NCBI GenBank assembly: GCA_016901755.1
Contig: JACJKV010000011.1
Coordinates: forward strand, 1 to 64,000
Reading direction: 5' to 3'
DNA from: Thomasclavelia spiroformis
GTDB taxonomy: Bacteria > Bacillota_I > Bacilli_A > Erysipelotrichales > Coprobacillaceae
Length of the DNA stretch: 64,000 bases
Both the position numbers and the translations under genes were made by a program. The stretch's first letter is position 1; each line of letters starts with the position of its first letter. Shown piece after piece: positions 1 through 7,744 of the stretch. The notes below the pieces were generated by a model. The model ran no database searches. It was not told where the DNA came from and saw only the letters and a list, made by a program, of their open reading frames with translations.

Positions 1-122
1 TTTGCTATAAAATATGAAAAATGACGTAACTTTTGATTTTTAAACATGAATGACCTCATTATCAAATAACATAAAAAATAAGATGGAAGTTTAAAAATCG
101 AGTTTAAATTAAAAAAATAGAC

Positions 123-151
123 TAGCAATTATATGATATATATGTTATTAT
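123..151 (+). promoter_or_regulatory. Putative extended -10 promoter of rpmG
   Basis: A TATTAT -10 box at 146-151 is preceded by TG (143-144), giving an extended -10. A weak -35 (TAGCAA, 123-128) lies 17 bases upstream. rpmG begins 34 bases downstream. Bases 1-122 hold no gene that I can see. Confidence 0.45.
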
Positions 152-185
152 ACTTAAGAAAGTTTAATGATGCGGAGGTGTAATC

Positions 186-335
186 ATGAGAGAAAATATC
201 ATTTTAAAATGTACAGAATGTGGAGAAGAAAACTATATTAACACTAAAAATAAAAGAAATCATCCAAATAGAATGGAAGTCAATAAATATTGTCCAAGAT
301 GTAACAAAAAAACTGTACACAAAGAAAAAAAATAA
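186..335 (+). CDS. rpmG: 50S ribosomal protein L33 (zinc-ribbon, C+ form)
   Basis: This 49-residue protein is ribosomal protein L33 of the large subunit. Two CxxC pairs (C9/C12 and C36/C39) form the zinc ribbon of the C+ type, which needs zinc. Length and the basic C-terminus fit the family. The ATG follows a strong GGAGGTG site at 174-180. Many Firmicutes place the gene beside secE-nusG; here it stands alone and a terminator hairpin begins at its stop codon, so it appears monocistronic. It is one of only two plus-strand genes in the window. The identification is firm; whether other L33 paralogues exist elsewhere cannot be seen. Confidence 0.93.
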   Translation: MRENIILKCTECGEENYINTKNKRNHPNRMEVNKYCPRCNKKTVHKEKK

Positions 336-356
336 GCCTGTGCTTATTTTTTATTT
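331..356 (+). terminator. Intrinsic terminator of rpmG
   Basis: The stem AATAAGC / GCTTATT with a CTGT loop starts inside the last codons of rpmG and is followed by a T-rich tail. The MBL-fold gene starts 12 bases after the tail, so it must rely on read-through or a promoter inside this short region. Confidence 0.65.
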
Positions 357-367
357 TATATAGAAAT

Positions 368-991
368 ATGAAAAAATCTTTTACAGTAACAAAACTGTCA
401 TTAGGTCAGATGGCCGCTAATTGTTATATTATTGAAAACGGGCAACATAGTATCGTGATCGATCCAGGTGCTGAAGGACAGAAAATCATTGACTATCTGC
501 AAAGCAAACAGTTAATGGTGAATGCAGTTTTATTGACACATGGTCATTTTGATCATATTGGAGCAATCGAATTATTAAATCAGGAATATCATTGTCCAAT
601 ATATATTCATGAAGCGGATCATGATATGATTTATAATGATCAGCTTAATCTTTCAGCTTACTATCAGCCTTTAATGATTCAAAGTGATGTTCAGCAGGTT
701 AAGGATCACTTGAAAATTGGCGATTTCAACATTACATTTATGAATTTACCCGGTCATACCAAAGGCTCATGTTTTATTGTTTTTGATGATTATGACATGG
801 TCTTTTCTGGTGATGTTTTGTTTAAAAATTCTATTGGTCGCTATGACTTCCCTACTTCTTCCGTTGAAGATACAAAAAGTACATTGAAAAAAATATACCA
901 GATGAATATTGATTATCATATTTATCCTGGTCATGGTGAGGATACAACATTATATACAGAAAAATGTTATAATCCGTTTTTTAAAGCATAA
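368..991 (+). CDS. MBL-fold metallohydrolase (glyoxalase II-like, YqgX type)
   Basis: The 207-residue protein has the metallo-beta-lactamase fold. The signature THGHFDH is at residues 57-63, a further metal ligand His is in PGHT (H130), the bridging Asp is in SGD (D149), and the last His is in PGHG (H189). The complete ligand set predicts a two-metal hydrolase. Short stand-alone members of this type (YqgX in Bacillus) are annotated as hydroxyacylglutathione-hydrolase-like enzymes acting on thiol esters, but the substrate cannot be read from sequence. It lies between rpmG and the convergent efp and shares a bidirectional terminator with efp. No clear Shine-Dalgarno precedes the ATG, which is unusual for this window. 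Confidence 0.85.
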   Translation: MKKSFTVTKLSLGQMAANCYIIENGQHSIVIDPGAEGQKIIDYLQSKQLMVNAVLLTHGHFDHIGAIELLNQEYHCPIYIHEADHDMIYNDQLNLSAYYQPLMIQSDVQQVKDHLKIGDFNITFMNLPGHTKGSCFIVFDDYDMVFSGDVLFKNSIGRYDFPTSSVEDTKSTLKKIYQMNIDYHIYPGHGEDTTLYTEKCYNPFFKA

Positions 992-1020
992 AAAAAGAAC
1001 TTGTAATAAAGTTCTTTTTT
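991..1020. terminator. Bidirectional terminator between MBL hydrolase and efp
   Basis: A 12-bp stem AAAAAAGAACTT / AAGTTCTTTTTT with a 6-base loop sits between the two convergent stop codons. A-runs and T-runs at both ends make it functional on either strand. It touches both stop codons. Confidence 0.85.
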
Positions 1021-1580
1021 TATGCTCTTCCCTGATATTTACCATCTTGAGTATTTACCATTACAACTTCACCTTCACTGATAAATAATGGTACTTTGAT
1101 CTGGTAACCAGTTTCTAAAACAGCATTCTTTGTTGCACCAGTTGCTGTATCTCCTTTGACAGCTGGTTCAGTTTCAGTAATTGTTAATGCAACGTTGATA
1201 GGAAGTGCTACACCTAAAACTTCTCCTTCATGGCTTGTTACTTCAACTTCATCTGAAGGTTTTAAGAAATTTAATTCCCATTTTAAACGGTCACTAGGAA
1301 TTTCTAACTGATCATAAGTTTCATTATCCATGAAAACAAGCATATCACCAGCATCATAAAGATATTGCATTTTTCTTTTTTCGATCATTGCTAATTCAAC
1401 TTTACCAGTTGGATTATAAGAAATTTCTGTGATAGAACCAGTTCTCATGTTTTTTCTTTTAACCATATATTTTCCTGATAATCTACCCTGTTTATTCTGT
1501 TCATTAGAAACACATAAATATAATTCATTATTTTCAGTATAAGCATTACCAGGTTTTAATTCTTTAATGTTAATTGCCAT
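1020..1580 (-). CDS. efp: Elongation factor P, atypical acceptor loop
   Basis: EF-P relieves ribosomes stalled at polyproline stretches by reaching the peptidyl-transferase centre. The 186-residue length and three domains (KOW-like about 1-60, two OB domains about 66-125 and 127-186) match the family. The GDTATGATKNAVLETG stretch and the C-terminal GKYQGRA are typical. The domain I loop that normally reads PGKG and carries the modified lysine reads NKQGRLSG (residues 29-36), placing Arg33 at the tip as in arginine-type EF-P of Pseudomonas and Neisseria. No modification enzyme is visible in the window. The start has a good AAAGGAG site and a strong promoter. It is not the longer YeiP/EfpL paralogue, judging by the C-terminal half, but that alternative deserves a tree. 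Confidence 0.93.
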   Translation of the reverse strand: MAINIKELKPGNAYTENNELYLCVSNEQNKQGRLSGKYMVKRKNMRTGSITEISYNPTGKVELAMIEKRKMQYLYDAGDMLVFMDNETYDQLEIPSDRLKWELNFLKPSDEVEVTSHEGEVLGVALPINVALTITETEPAVKGDTATGATKNAVLETGYQIKVPLFISEGEVVMVNTQDGKYQGRA

Positions 1581-1610
1581 AAATTGTCATCTCCTTTATT
1601 TTCCTATAGA

Positions 1611-1639
1611 ATTATAACAAATTTTTATTATCTTGTAAA
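1611..1639 (-). promoter_or_regulatory. Promoter of efp
   Basis: On the minus strand TTTACA (1634-1639) is followed after 17 bases by TATAAT (1611-1616). TG stands one base before the -10, so this is an extended -10 promoter with near-consensus -35. It implies a leader of about 25 bases for efp, independent of the upstream comG operon. Confidence 0.75.
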
Positions 1640-1676
1640 ATAAAAATATATACATTCTATCGGTCATAATCTATTT

Positions 1677-2048
1677 TCATTCGCTAAATTCAAACCTGGT
1701 AAGGAAATTTTTTTCTCTGTTCAAATCAAAATTAAATCGCAGTTCATATGTATTACCAGAGATGACAGCATTTATAAAGTAGTAGTCGCCCATATCATCA
1801 ACAGTATAATCTACAACTATATCGTCCGTTGTGACATAATCACTAAGCAGTATATCGTTAGCATTGGTATATTTTATATAAGCCAAAAAACCATTAAGCA
1901 TTAATCTTTGTTCGTTGACCATTTGTAATGACTGATAGTTTCTGGCGTGACTGATCACAACTTGCATATATGCTGAAATACCTGAAGTCATGATCAGAAA
2001 AATAACCAGGGTAATAATTAAGACATTACCTTTATGATGAAATTTCAT
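1677..2048 (-). CDS. comGG: ComGG-like minor pseudopilin
   Basis: This is the last gene of the comG operon and encodes about 123 residues. A short basic N-terminus (MKFHHKG) precedes a single hydrophobic helix, as in class III prepilins. As in Bacillus ComGG, the glutamate at +5 after the cleavage glycine is absent. The C-terminal KNFLTRFEF pattern recalls the KKLLRW ending of Bacillus ComGG. The upstream in-frame codon at 2054 is GTG; I prefer the ATG at 2048, although neither has a good Shine-Dalgarno. The start overlaps comGF by 17 bases, so translation is probably coupled. Identification rests on position and the N-terminal helix rather than on strong similarity. Confidence 0.7.
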   Translation of the reverse strand: MKFHHKGNVLIITLVIFLIMTSGISAYMQVVISHARNYQSLQMVNEQRLMLNGFLAYIKYTNANDILLSDYVTTDDIVVDYTVDDMGDYYFINAVISGNTYELRFNFDLNREKNFLTRFEFSE

Positions 2049-2457
2049 ATTCACTGGCTATGAGATAAGTTCGTTTTTGTTCTCCAAATTGACAAGTCAA
2101 GTAAATCAGACCATTTTCTTGAGAGAATTCAATACTATCAATATCATGACAAATGATATTCTGTCCCGGAGACATGATGAGACGCCCGTTTTCTAAATAA
2201 ACCTGACAAGCTTCATCTTGACTATTATAAAAATTTAATGTATCGCCACAGCTGAACTGATGAGCAGTATATAATTCATAAGATAGCGTTGCCATACCAT
2301 TTTCAATAGAACTATTAAACTGGTCTGGCAAATTTGTATTTCTAACAGCCTTGATCAGCAAGGAAAAATTTAACGTAATAATGAGTGTCAGGCTTAAGGC
2401 TAACAGTACCTCGATTAGTGTAAATCCTGGAGCAGATTGTTGAGATCGCTGATACAT
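2032..2457 (-). CDS. comGF: ComGF-like competence pseudopilin
   Basis: The 141-residue protein carries a clear prepilin motif, PGFTLIEVLLALS (residues 10-22), with the methylated Phe after the cleavage Gly and Glu at +5. A hydrophobic helix follows. The globular part contains two cysteines that could form a disulfide, as described for ComGF. It overlaps the upstream comGE-like gene by 43 bases and comGG downstream, so translational coupling is likely. It should be processed by the prepilin peptidase ComC, which is not in this window. The family call is sound; the individual name follows the operon order. Confidence 0.8.
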   Translation of the reverse strand: MYQRSQQSAPGFTLIEVLLALSLTLIITLNFSLLIKAVRNTNLPDQFNSSIENGMATLSYELYTAHQFSCGDTLNFYNSQDEACQVYLENGRLIMSPGQNIICHDIDSIEFSQENGLIYLTCQFGEQKRTYLIASEYEISS

Positions 2458-2642
2458 ATGTTTTTTTCTCGCTTTTCCAGTTGTACGATATATGCTCTAT
2501 GGTTTTGATTAATGTTGACAATCTGACTGTTAGCAAGGGTATACATTGATAGAAAAATAATCAGACATGTAATATAAATACTGAATGAAAATAATGCGGT
2601 TATTAATGTTGTGCCTTTATTTTTTAAAATAATAATCACCAC
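2415..2642 (-). CDS. comGE: ComGE-like small pseudopilin with atypical prepilin site
   Basis: The gene occupies the comGE position and encodes 75 residues, shorter than Bacillus ComGE (about 115). The N-terminus KNKGTTLITALFS resembles a prepilin, but Thr replaces both the usual Phe after the cleavage glycine and the Glu at +5. One long hydrophobic helix covers about residues 12-35. Translation must start at one of two tandem GTG codons (2642 or 2639), since no ATG is in frame upstream of the helix. It overlaps comGD by 26 bases and comGF by 43. The deep overlaps and intact frame argue that it is real. Confidence 0.65.
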   Translation of the reverse strand: MVIIILKNKGTTLITALFSFSIYITCLIIFLSMYTLANSQIVNINQNHRAYIVQLEKREKNICISDLNNLLQDLH

Positions 2643-3024
2643 TTCCTAAATGAAATATAAGCTGATACTTTGAATTCTGATAATTGAGCAAGATATGATT
2701 TGCCTGATTGATATTTCCATTTTCGTTAAATGAAACGGGAATAATATGTGAAAAACTGGCACCATCTGGTAAGTTATAACGAACGTCTTTATCACCTTTT
2801 TTGTATGCGATATACGTTTCACCTATTTCGAGTTCTACTTTCTGATGCAATGTCAAAGCATAAGCCTTGGCTCCATCGATAATGGCTGAAATATGAAACT
2901 GAATGTTTTCTGGTCTTTGTACAGTTTGATGATGAAAAAGCGGTAATGTCAGCAATGTCATGGCTATAATCACCGATAAAACAAAAATTTCTTCGATGAG
3001 GGTAAAACCGTTATTTTGAGACAT
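2617..3024 (-). CDS. comGD: ComGD-like competence pseudopilin
   Basis: The 135-residue pseudopilin starts with MSQNNGFTLIEEIFVLSVI, a full class III prepilin signal with cleavage after Gly, Phe at +1 and Glu at +5. I chose the ATG at 3024 because GGGGAAG lies at the right distance; the ATG at 3036 has no ribosome site and is itself part of that Shine-Dalgarno. It overlaps comGC by 14 bases. In the Bacillus system ComGD is a minor pilin needed to assemble the ComGC filament and import DNA. Confidence 0.82.
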   Translation of the reverse strand: MSQNNGFTLIEEIFVLSVIIAMTLLTLPLFHHQTVQRPENIQFHISAIIDGAKAYALTLHQKVELEIGETYIAYKKGDKDVRYNLPDGASFSHIIPVSFNENGNINQANHILLNYQNSKYQLIFHLGSGDYYFKK

Positions 3025-3325
3025 ATGCTTCCCCATCGGAAATAGAAATGGCTAAACCAGAAGGACAAACTGCCTGTTTTTCTTTAAGATACGGATGGTC
3101 TCCAGCAGTCAGCTGAGAAATGCTCGTTGGCAGTTCTCCATGTTCTATTTCATATAAAATGATTTGCGAATTAACTACTTCCAGTTGTGCATCACAGCTT
3201 TTTTCGCGTATGACTTTATTTTTACTGGTTACTTCAGGTATGACCAGTAACAGAATGACTAAAATAATTGAAAGACAGAATATCATTTCAACGAGTGTAA
3301 AACCTGGCTTATCATATTTTTTCAT
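3011..3325 (-). CDS. comGC: ComGC, major competence pseudopilin
   Basis: This 104-residue protein is the major pseudopilin that forms the DNA-uptake filament. The N-terminus MKKYDKPGFTLVEMIFCLS contains the best prepilin signal of the operon, and two later cysteines (in EKSCDAQ and AVCPSG) match the conserved disulfide of ComGC. The start at 3325 is set by a purine-rich GGAAAGGGGG just upstream; the frame extends to 3394, but that extension reads into the comGB-comGC gap and lacks a signal. There are 121 bases between comGB and comGC, with no strong hairpin seen. Confidence 0.88.
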   Translation of the reverse strand: MKKYDKPGFTLVEMIFCLSIILVILLLVIPEVTSKNKVIREKSCDAQLEVVNSQIILYEIEHGELPTSISQLTAGDHPYLKEKQAVCPSGLAISISDGEAYVSK

Positions 3326-3446
3326 AATCAAATTCCCCCTTTCCTTTTGTTTTTTTAAAATATATTTCTGGTTTGAATGTAAAACAGGTGTCATTTACTA
3401 AAATGTTACCTGCTTTTTATCATTCATTTTCTGGTACAGCTATTTG

Positions 3447-4448
3447 CTATAAATTGGAAACACTGTTCATCATAGGTATAATAATTGATAAATAAACACT
3501 TACCACAAAAATCGCAACAAATCCATAAATAAAAGGAACTGCAATTCTGATAATCGTTGCTATAACATGATCTATTTGCATATAAACGATATGAATATAA
3601 TCCTGCAAGGACTTTTCTTCATGACTTTCATTCATCATAAGATAAAAGGTTTTGAAATCTGCTTCAAAATAGGAAAACTGTTCAATTGCTTTTTCAAGAG
3701 ACTTTCCTTCAATAATATAGTGATGAAGTTCATAAATGATCATTTTGATATCACTGTCATGAATATGTTCATATAGGATTTCTATGATCGTTGTTGCATC
3801 ATAGTTATTTTTCAGTAATTCATCATAGTAGATGGCAAATTTTAAAGAATAATATTTTTGAATCAGTTTACCAAGAAAAGGAATTCTTTCTATAAGCATA
3901 TCAATAGCTTTAAAGTTTATTTTTTTTATACATAAATATACATAAACTAATGTAAAAGCTACAATGAAAAAAGATAGAAAGATCAGTATTGGGATCAGAT
4001 GTAACATAATAAATATGCCTGTAATCAACCATGATTTTTCAATTTGAAAATCAGCGAATAATATTTCGACCTGTGGTAAAAGAAAAGTAATGATAAAAAT
4101 TGAAAAAAGAAATAGAAAAACAAGTAAACAGAGAGGATAAGTAAGTTTTTGTGCAAGTTTTTTTTTGATACTGTTTTTCTTTTCACAGATCTGTATTGTT
4201 TTGGTAAGAGCTTCACTGACAGAAAAAGAATTTTTAAAAAAGTAAAAGTATTCTTTAAATGTTGCTGAAAAATCATATTGTAATAAAGCCTGAGCCAGAT
4301 CATCTCCATTTTTTAAACTGTTAGACAAAGATTGACATTCTTTTGTATAGTGTAGACTGGAACATAGCTCTAGAATATGATAAATATCATAATTCTGTTC
4401 CAGTAAAGAAACAAATATTTTCATAAATGCTATTTCTCTGTTATTCAT
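3447..4448 (-). CDS. comGB: ComGB, T2SS-F family platform protein of competence pilus
   Basis: ComGB is the inner-membrane platform on which the pseudopilus is built. The 333-residue protein has the duplicated T2SSF architecture: a cytoplasmic helical domain, a pair of membrane helices around residues 104-175, a second cytoplasmic domain, and a C-terminal membrane helix about 297-325. The start at 4448 overlaps comGA by 8 bases and has AAGGA 8 bases upstream. The frame stays open upstream for 16 codons inside comGA, which I regard as spurious. It is translationally coupled to comGA. Confidence 0.9.
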   Translation of the reverse strand: MNNREIAFMKIFVSLLEQNYDIYHILELCSSLHYTKECQSLSNSLKNGDDLAQALLQYDFSATFKEYFYFFKNSFSVSEALTKTIQICEKKNSIKKKLAQKLTYPLCLLVFLFLFSIFIITFLLPQVEILFADFQIEKSWLITGIFIMLHLIPILIFLSFFIVAFTLVYVYLCIKKINFKAIDMLIERIPFLGKLIQKYYSLKFAIYYDELLKNNYDATTIIEILYEHIHDSDIKMIIYELHHYIIEGKSLEKAIEQFSYFEADFKTFYLMMNESHEEKSLQDYIHIVYMQIDHVIATIIRIAVPFIYGFVAIFVVSVYLSIIIPMMNSVSNL

Positions 4449-5397
4449 AACTGATTCCTTCTTCAATGAGTCTTTTTCTGGCTTGAGCAAAATCAAAATA
4501 GCTGATCAAACTGGAATTGAAATAATGATGAATCTCCTGTTCCGTCATATATTCACTGACAACAATTAAATCATTTTTGTCGCTATAGTGTATCTGTTGG
4601 GTCATTACTCCTATTAAAACATCAGCCAGATCCAGTCTGGTCAGACCAAGATTGATCATTCTTTTGATCGTATTGATGCAATGACTGGCATGAAGGGTCG
4701 TCAATACTAAATGTCCAGTTAGGGAACAGGTGATCGCTAATGCTGCAGTAGCGGAATCTCTGATTTCGCCAATCATGATTATATCCGGATCATGACGCAG
4801 GATCTGTTTCAGAGATTTTTCATAATTGATGCCCTGCTTTTCATTAATTTCTATCTGTAAACAATAATCTTTATCAATTTCAATAGGATCTTCAATCGTG
4901 ATGATGTTTTTGTGATATCTTTTGTTGATTTCATCAAGCAATGCATAGAGTGTTGTTGATTTTCCTGATCCGGTAGCACCAGAAATGATAAATAACCCAT
5001 GTTCATGACTTACTATCTGTCTTAGAAATCGTTCAACCTCTGGTAGATAAGAGATTTTATCTAAAGAAATATAGGGGTGATTATTAAGAATACGAATAAC
5101 CAATGTCTGATTGTCTTTACCAGAAAGATTTGAAATTCTCAAGTGATAATAACGCTGATCATAATAATAGCGATAATGTCCTGTTTGAGGTTTTAAATGA
5201 TAGTTCAGGTCAATTTTTGAAATATACCGAATAAAGTTGATCAATCTGATCATTTCATCTTTATCGAAATTTTCAAACAGCTGGATCTTACCATAAATTC
5301 TAAAAGAAACAGTTCCTTTATTTTTTGATTGTAAGTGAATGTCGGTAGCCCCAAGCTTGAGGGCGTTATAGATGATTCTGTCAAATAGTTCCTGCAT
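4441..5397 (-). CDS. comGA: ComGA, secretion-type traffic ATPase for competence pilus
   Basis: ComGA is the cytoplasmic hexameric ATPase that powers pseudopilus assembly. The 318 residues include Walker A GATGSGKST (about 140-148), the Asp box TIEDPIEI, Walker B with GEIRDSATA, and the His box TGHLVLTTLHA. All motifs are intact. It leads the seven-gene comG operon and has a strong AGGAGGAA ribosome site. The 55 bases upstream, after the PBP terminator, must contain the promoter. A TATATA is present there but I see no convincing -35 or ComK-type box, so control of competence in this organism is unclear. Confidence 0.92.
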   Translation of the reverse strand: MQELFDRIIYNALKLGATDIHLQSKNKGTVSFRIYGKIQLFENFDKDEMIRLINFIRYISKIDLNYHLKPQTGHYRYYYDQRYYHLRISNLSGKDNQTLVIRILNNHPYISLDKISYLPEVERFLRQIVSHEHGLFIISGATGSGKSTTLYALLDEINKRYHKNIITIEDPIEIDKDYCLQIEINEKQGINYEKSLKQILRHDPDIIMIGEIRDSATAALAITCSLTGHLVLTTLHASHCINTIKRMINLGLTRLDLADVLIGVMTQQIHYSDKNDLIVVSEYMTEQEIHHYFNSSLISYFDFAQARKRLIEEGISYE

Positions 5398-5443
5398 AAC
5401 AGTTCCTCCTGTTTATATATAAGAAAAATTTACTGTTTTTACT

Positions 5444-5480
5444 TGAAAAAAAATGAACATTGCAAAGTGCAATGTTCATT
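5444..5480 (-). terminator. Terminator of the PBP gene
   Basis: A perfect 13-bp stem (AATGAACATTGCA and its complement) with a 3-base loop spans 5452-5480, followed on the minus strand by an eight-base U-tract. It separates the PBP gene from comGA. Confidence 0.9.
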
Positions 5481-5490
5481 AAAAACTCTA

Positions 5491-7632
5491 TTAATTCAGA
5501 CCATATTTTTCAACATATTTGTCAACGACCTGATTAGCTATCAAAGGAGCAGATGATTCTCCACCAGTTGAACTCACGGTCTGACGGTACGTAATTGAAA
5601 CAAAGGCTACGATTGGTTCGCTGTTTTCTGTTGCAGAAATATATCCAATCTGCAAGTGGTTTGGATAGTCAGTTTTCTCATTACCAATACCAGTGTAATC
5701 TTCTGCAGTACCGGTTTTACAATATGCAGCATATGGCTTTTCAGACCAGTAAGTATGTGAAGTTCCATCTGTTCTTGTCACGCAGGCCCTCATTCCCAGT
5801 TTGATTCTTTCAAAAGCGGTTGCCTGATCAGAAACATCATCCTGTATATTTGTTTTAAAGCTTGATGTTGTAACATGATTGCCTTCACTGTCATTTTTAA
5901 ATGATTCTATCAGTAAATGGGGCTGTACTTTAATACCATTATTGGCTAAAGTGGCTGTATACTGCAGCAATTGAATAGGTGTGTATGTATCATACTGACC
6001 AATGCAGGCATCTAGTAATAAACCGGCTTCAGTTCTATTTCCTTTATAGCCATCGCCTTCATTAGGAAGATCGATACCAGTTTTCGTTCCAAGTCCTAAT
6101 TCACCAAAATCGCGGCGAATAGTCGATATAGTTTTAACAAATGCTTCAAAATCAACGTTTAAAGATTCATTGTAACGATATTCTGCCCCAGCCATTTTCA
6201 TTGCGATTCTAAACATATAAACGTTCGAAGAAAGTGCCATAGCATCTACTTCGTTAATATTCCCCATGTTTTTGTAAGATTTTTTTTCTGGAGTACCAGC
6301 GATTTTGATAGGTTCATCCATCATATAAGTATTTGGGACAATGATATTTTCTTTAAATGCAGTATATAGTGTTCCAGCTTTGGATGTTGATCCGATTTTT
6401 ACGGCATCCATATAGACTCCCTGAGCAGCGTCATATACTTCGCCAGTACTTTTATTAATTCCTTTGCAGGACATGACAAGGACTTGACCATTGCTGGGAT
6501 CAATCATAGCAAAATACATTTTATCAAAGATAGCATTCGAGCTGTTGCAGGCTTTTAACTCATTTTCAATTAGACTGTCAGCAAACTGCTGTAGTTCCCA
6601 GTCAATGGAAATACGAATATTATCGCCTTTAGTTCCATTTTCGCTTTTTAAAATCTGAGGGATACCGTCACTGTCATATTTAATTGAATATGCGGTATCA
6701 TAACCTCTTAGAATCGATTCATATTGCTGTTCAAGGCCAGTAGTTCCCACTCTAGAATCATTCGAATACCCTTTAGCTAATAATTCAGCTTTGCTTTCAC
6801 TAGGTAAACCCTGTTTTTTTGTTGTCAGTTTACCTAAAACAGTTGTCATATTTCCGTTGGTAAGAGAGTTTCTTGACCAGCCTGTACTGATTTCAATACC
6901 TTTTAATATATTAGTATTTTCACCAATGATACTTGCTTCTTCCACTGAGATACCTTCTACCAGTGTAGTCATACCACTTTTACAGTTTTGAATCAGATAT
7001 TCAAATCTTGTCTGTTCGATTTCATCTTGAGTCATATATTGATATACAAGCGATAAATCATCCGGTATTTTCTCTAACTGTAAATTTAATTTAGCTTTTT
7101 CATAACTAGATGAATCAGTGTATTCCTCTTTAAGCTCTTTATCTTCTTCGTCTGATATCAGACTATCGGCAATATCTTCATTAGCCATGATAAAAAATTC
7201 TTTGATATTTCTGGTTGTAATATTATTGATATTGTTTTTAGAAAAATCTATTGTGATATTCTGACTTAAAAATTTGGCAATGCGTGTAATTTCGTTTTCG
7301 GAGATAGATTGTGGAGCAAAGTAATTAACACAGATTACATTTTGATTTTCAACGAGTTTTGTATAATTGCGGTCATATATTTCACCACGAGGTGCATCTG
7401 TATAATAGGTTTTGCTGCCATAAGTATCTAACTTGACTGCCAGTTTTTCGGATTGTGTCATTTGGATATAGCCCAAACGAAAAATCAGGATCAAAACCAG
7501 AATAGCTGTCAATCCAATGAGTTCCATTAGTCTTTTGGTAACGATATATTCACTTTTATTATTAAGTTCTTTACGGTGTTCAATAAATCCATAGAATTTT
7601 ACTTTGTTTCCTTTTTTATTAAAAAAAGCCAT
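5491..7632 (-). CDS. Class B penicillin-binding protein (transpeptidase)
   Basis: The 713-residue protein is a bitopic class B PBP, a D,D-transpeptidase that cross-links peptidoglycan. After a cytoplasmic stretch comes one membrane helix (about residues 33-55), the dimerisation-domain motif APRGEIYDRN (about 80-89), then the transpeptidase with SxxK in GSTSK (S415-K418), SSN (about 468-470) and KTGT near the C-terminus. The SxxK box reads STSK rather than the common STFK or STMK. No PASTA domain is present. The start at 7632 is chosen because GGAGGT lies 11 bases upstream; the open frame reaches a TTG at 7662 that overlaps that site. It has its own promoter and terminator. Whether it serves elongation, division or sporulation cannot be told. 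Confidence 0.9.
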   Translation of the reverse strand: MAFFNKKGNKVKFYGFIEHRKELNNKSEYIVTKRLMELIGLTAILVLILIFRLGYIQMTQSEKLAVKLDTYGSKTYYTDAPRGEIYDRNYTKLVENQNVICVNYFAPQSISENEITRIAKFLSQNITIDFSKNNINNITTRNIKEFFIMANEDIADSLISDEEDKELKEEYTDSSSYEKAKLNLQLEKIPDDLSLVYQYMTQDEIEQTRFEYLIQNCKSGMTTLVEGISVEEASIIGENTNILKGIEISTGWSRNSLTNGNMTTVLGKLTTKKQGLPSESKAELLAKGYSNDSRVGTTGLEQQYESILRGYDTAYSIKYDSDGIPQILKSENGTKGDNIRISIDWELQQFADSLIENELKACNSSNAIFDKMYFAMIDPSNGQVLVMSCKGINKSTGEVYDAAQGVYMDAVKIGSTSKAGTLYTAFKENIIVPNTYMMDEPIKIAGTPEKKSYKNMGNINEVDAMALSSNVYMFRIAMKMAGAEYRYNESLNVDFEAFVKTISTIRRDFGELGLGTKTGIDLPNEGDGYKGNRTEAGLLLDACIGQYDTYTPIQLLQYTATLANNGIKVQPHLLIESFKNDSEGNHVTTSSFKTNIQDDVSDQATAFERIKLGMRACVTRTDGTSHTYWSEKPYAAYCKTGTAEDYTGIGNEKTDYPNHLQIGYISATENSEPIVAFVSITYRQTVSSTGGESSAPLIANQVVDKYVEKYGLN

Positions 7633-7661
7633 CGTGATCATATACCTCCATTTACGAACCA

Positions 7662-7690
7662 ATTATATAATATTCATTCTCACAAGTAAA
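7662..7690 (-). promoter_or_regulatory. Promoter of the PBP gene
   Basis: TTTACT (7685-7690) and a perfect TATAAT (7662-7667) are separated by 17 bases on the minus strand, 30 bases before the chosen ATG. Confidence 0.7.
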
Positions 7691-7713
7691 CTTAAAACAA
7701 AATTTTACATATT

Positions 7714-7744
7714 ATAAAAAGAATAACGAAAAATCGTTATTCTT
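7714..7744 (-). terminator. Terminator of lepA
   Basis: The stem AAGAATAACGA / TCGTTATTCTT (7719-7744) with a 4-base loop includes the lepA stop codon and is followed by a U-tract on the minus strand. Confidence 0.85.
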
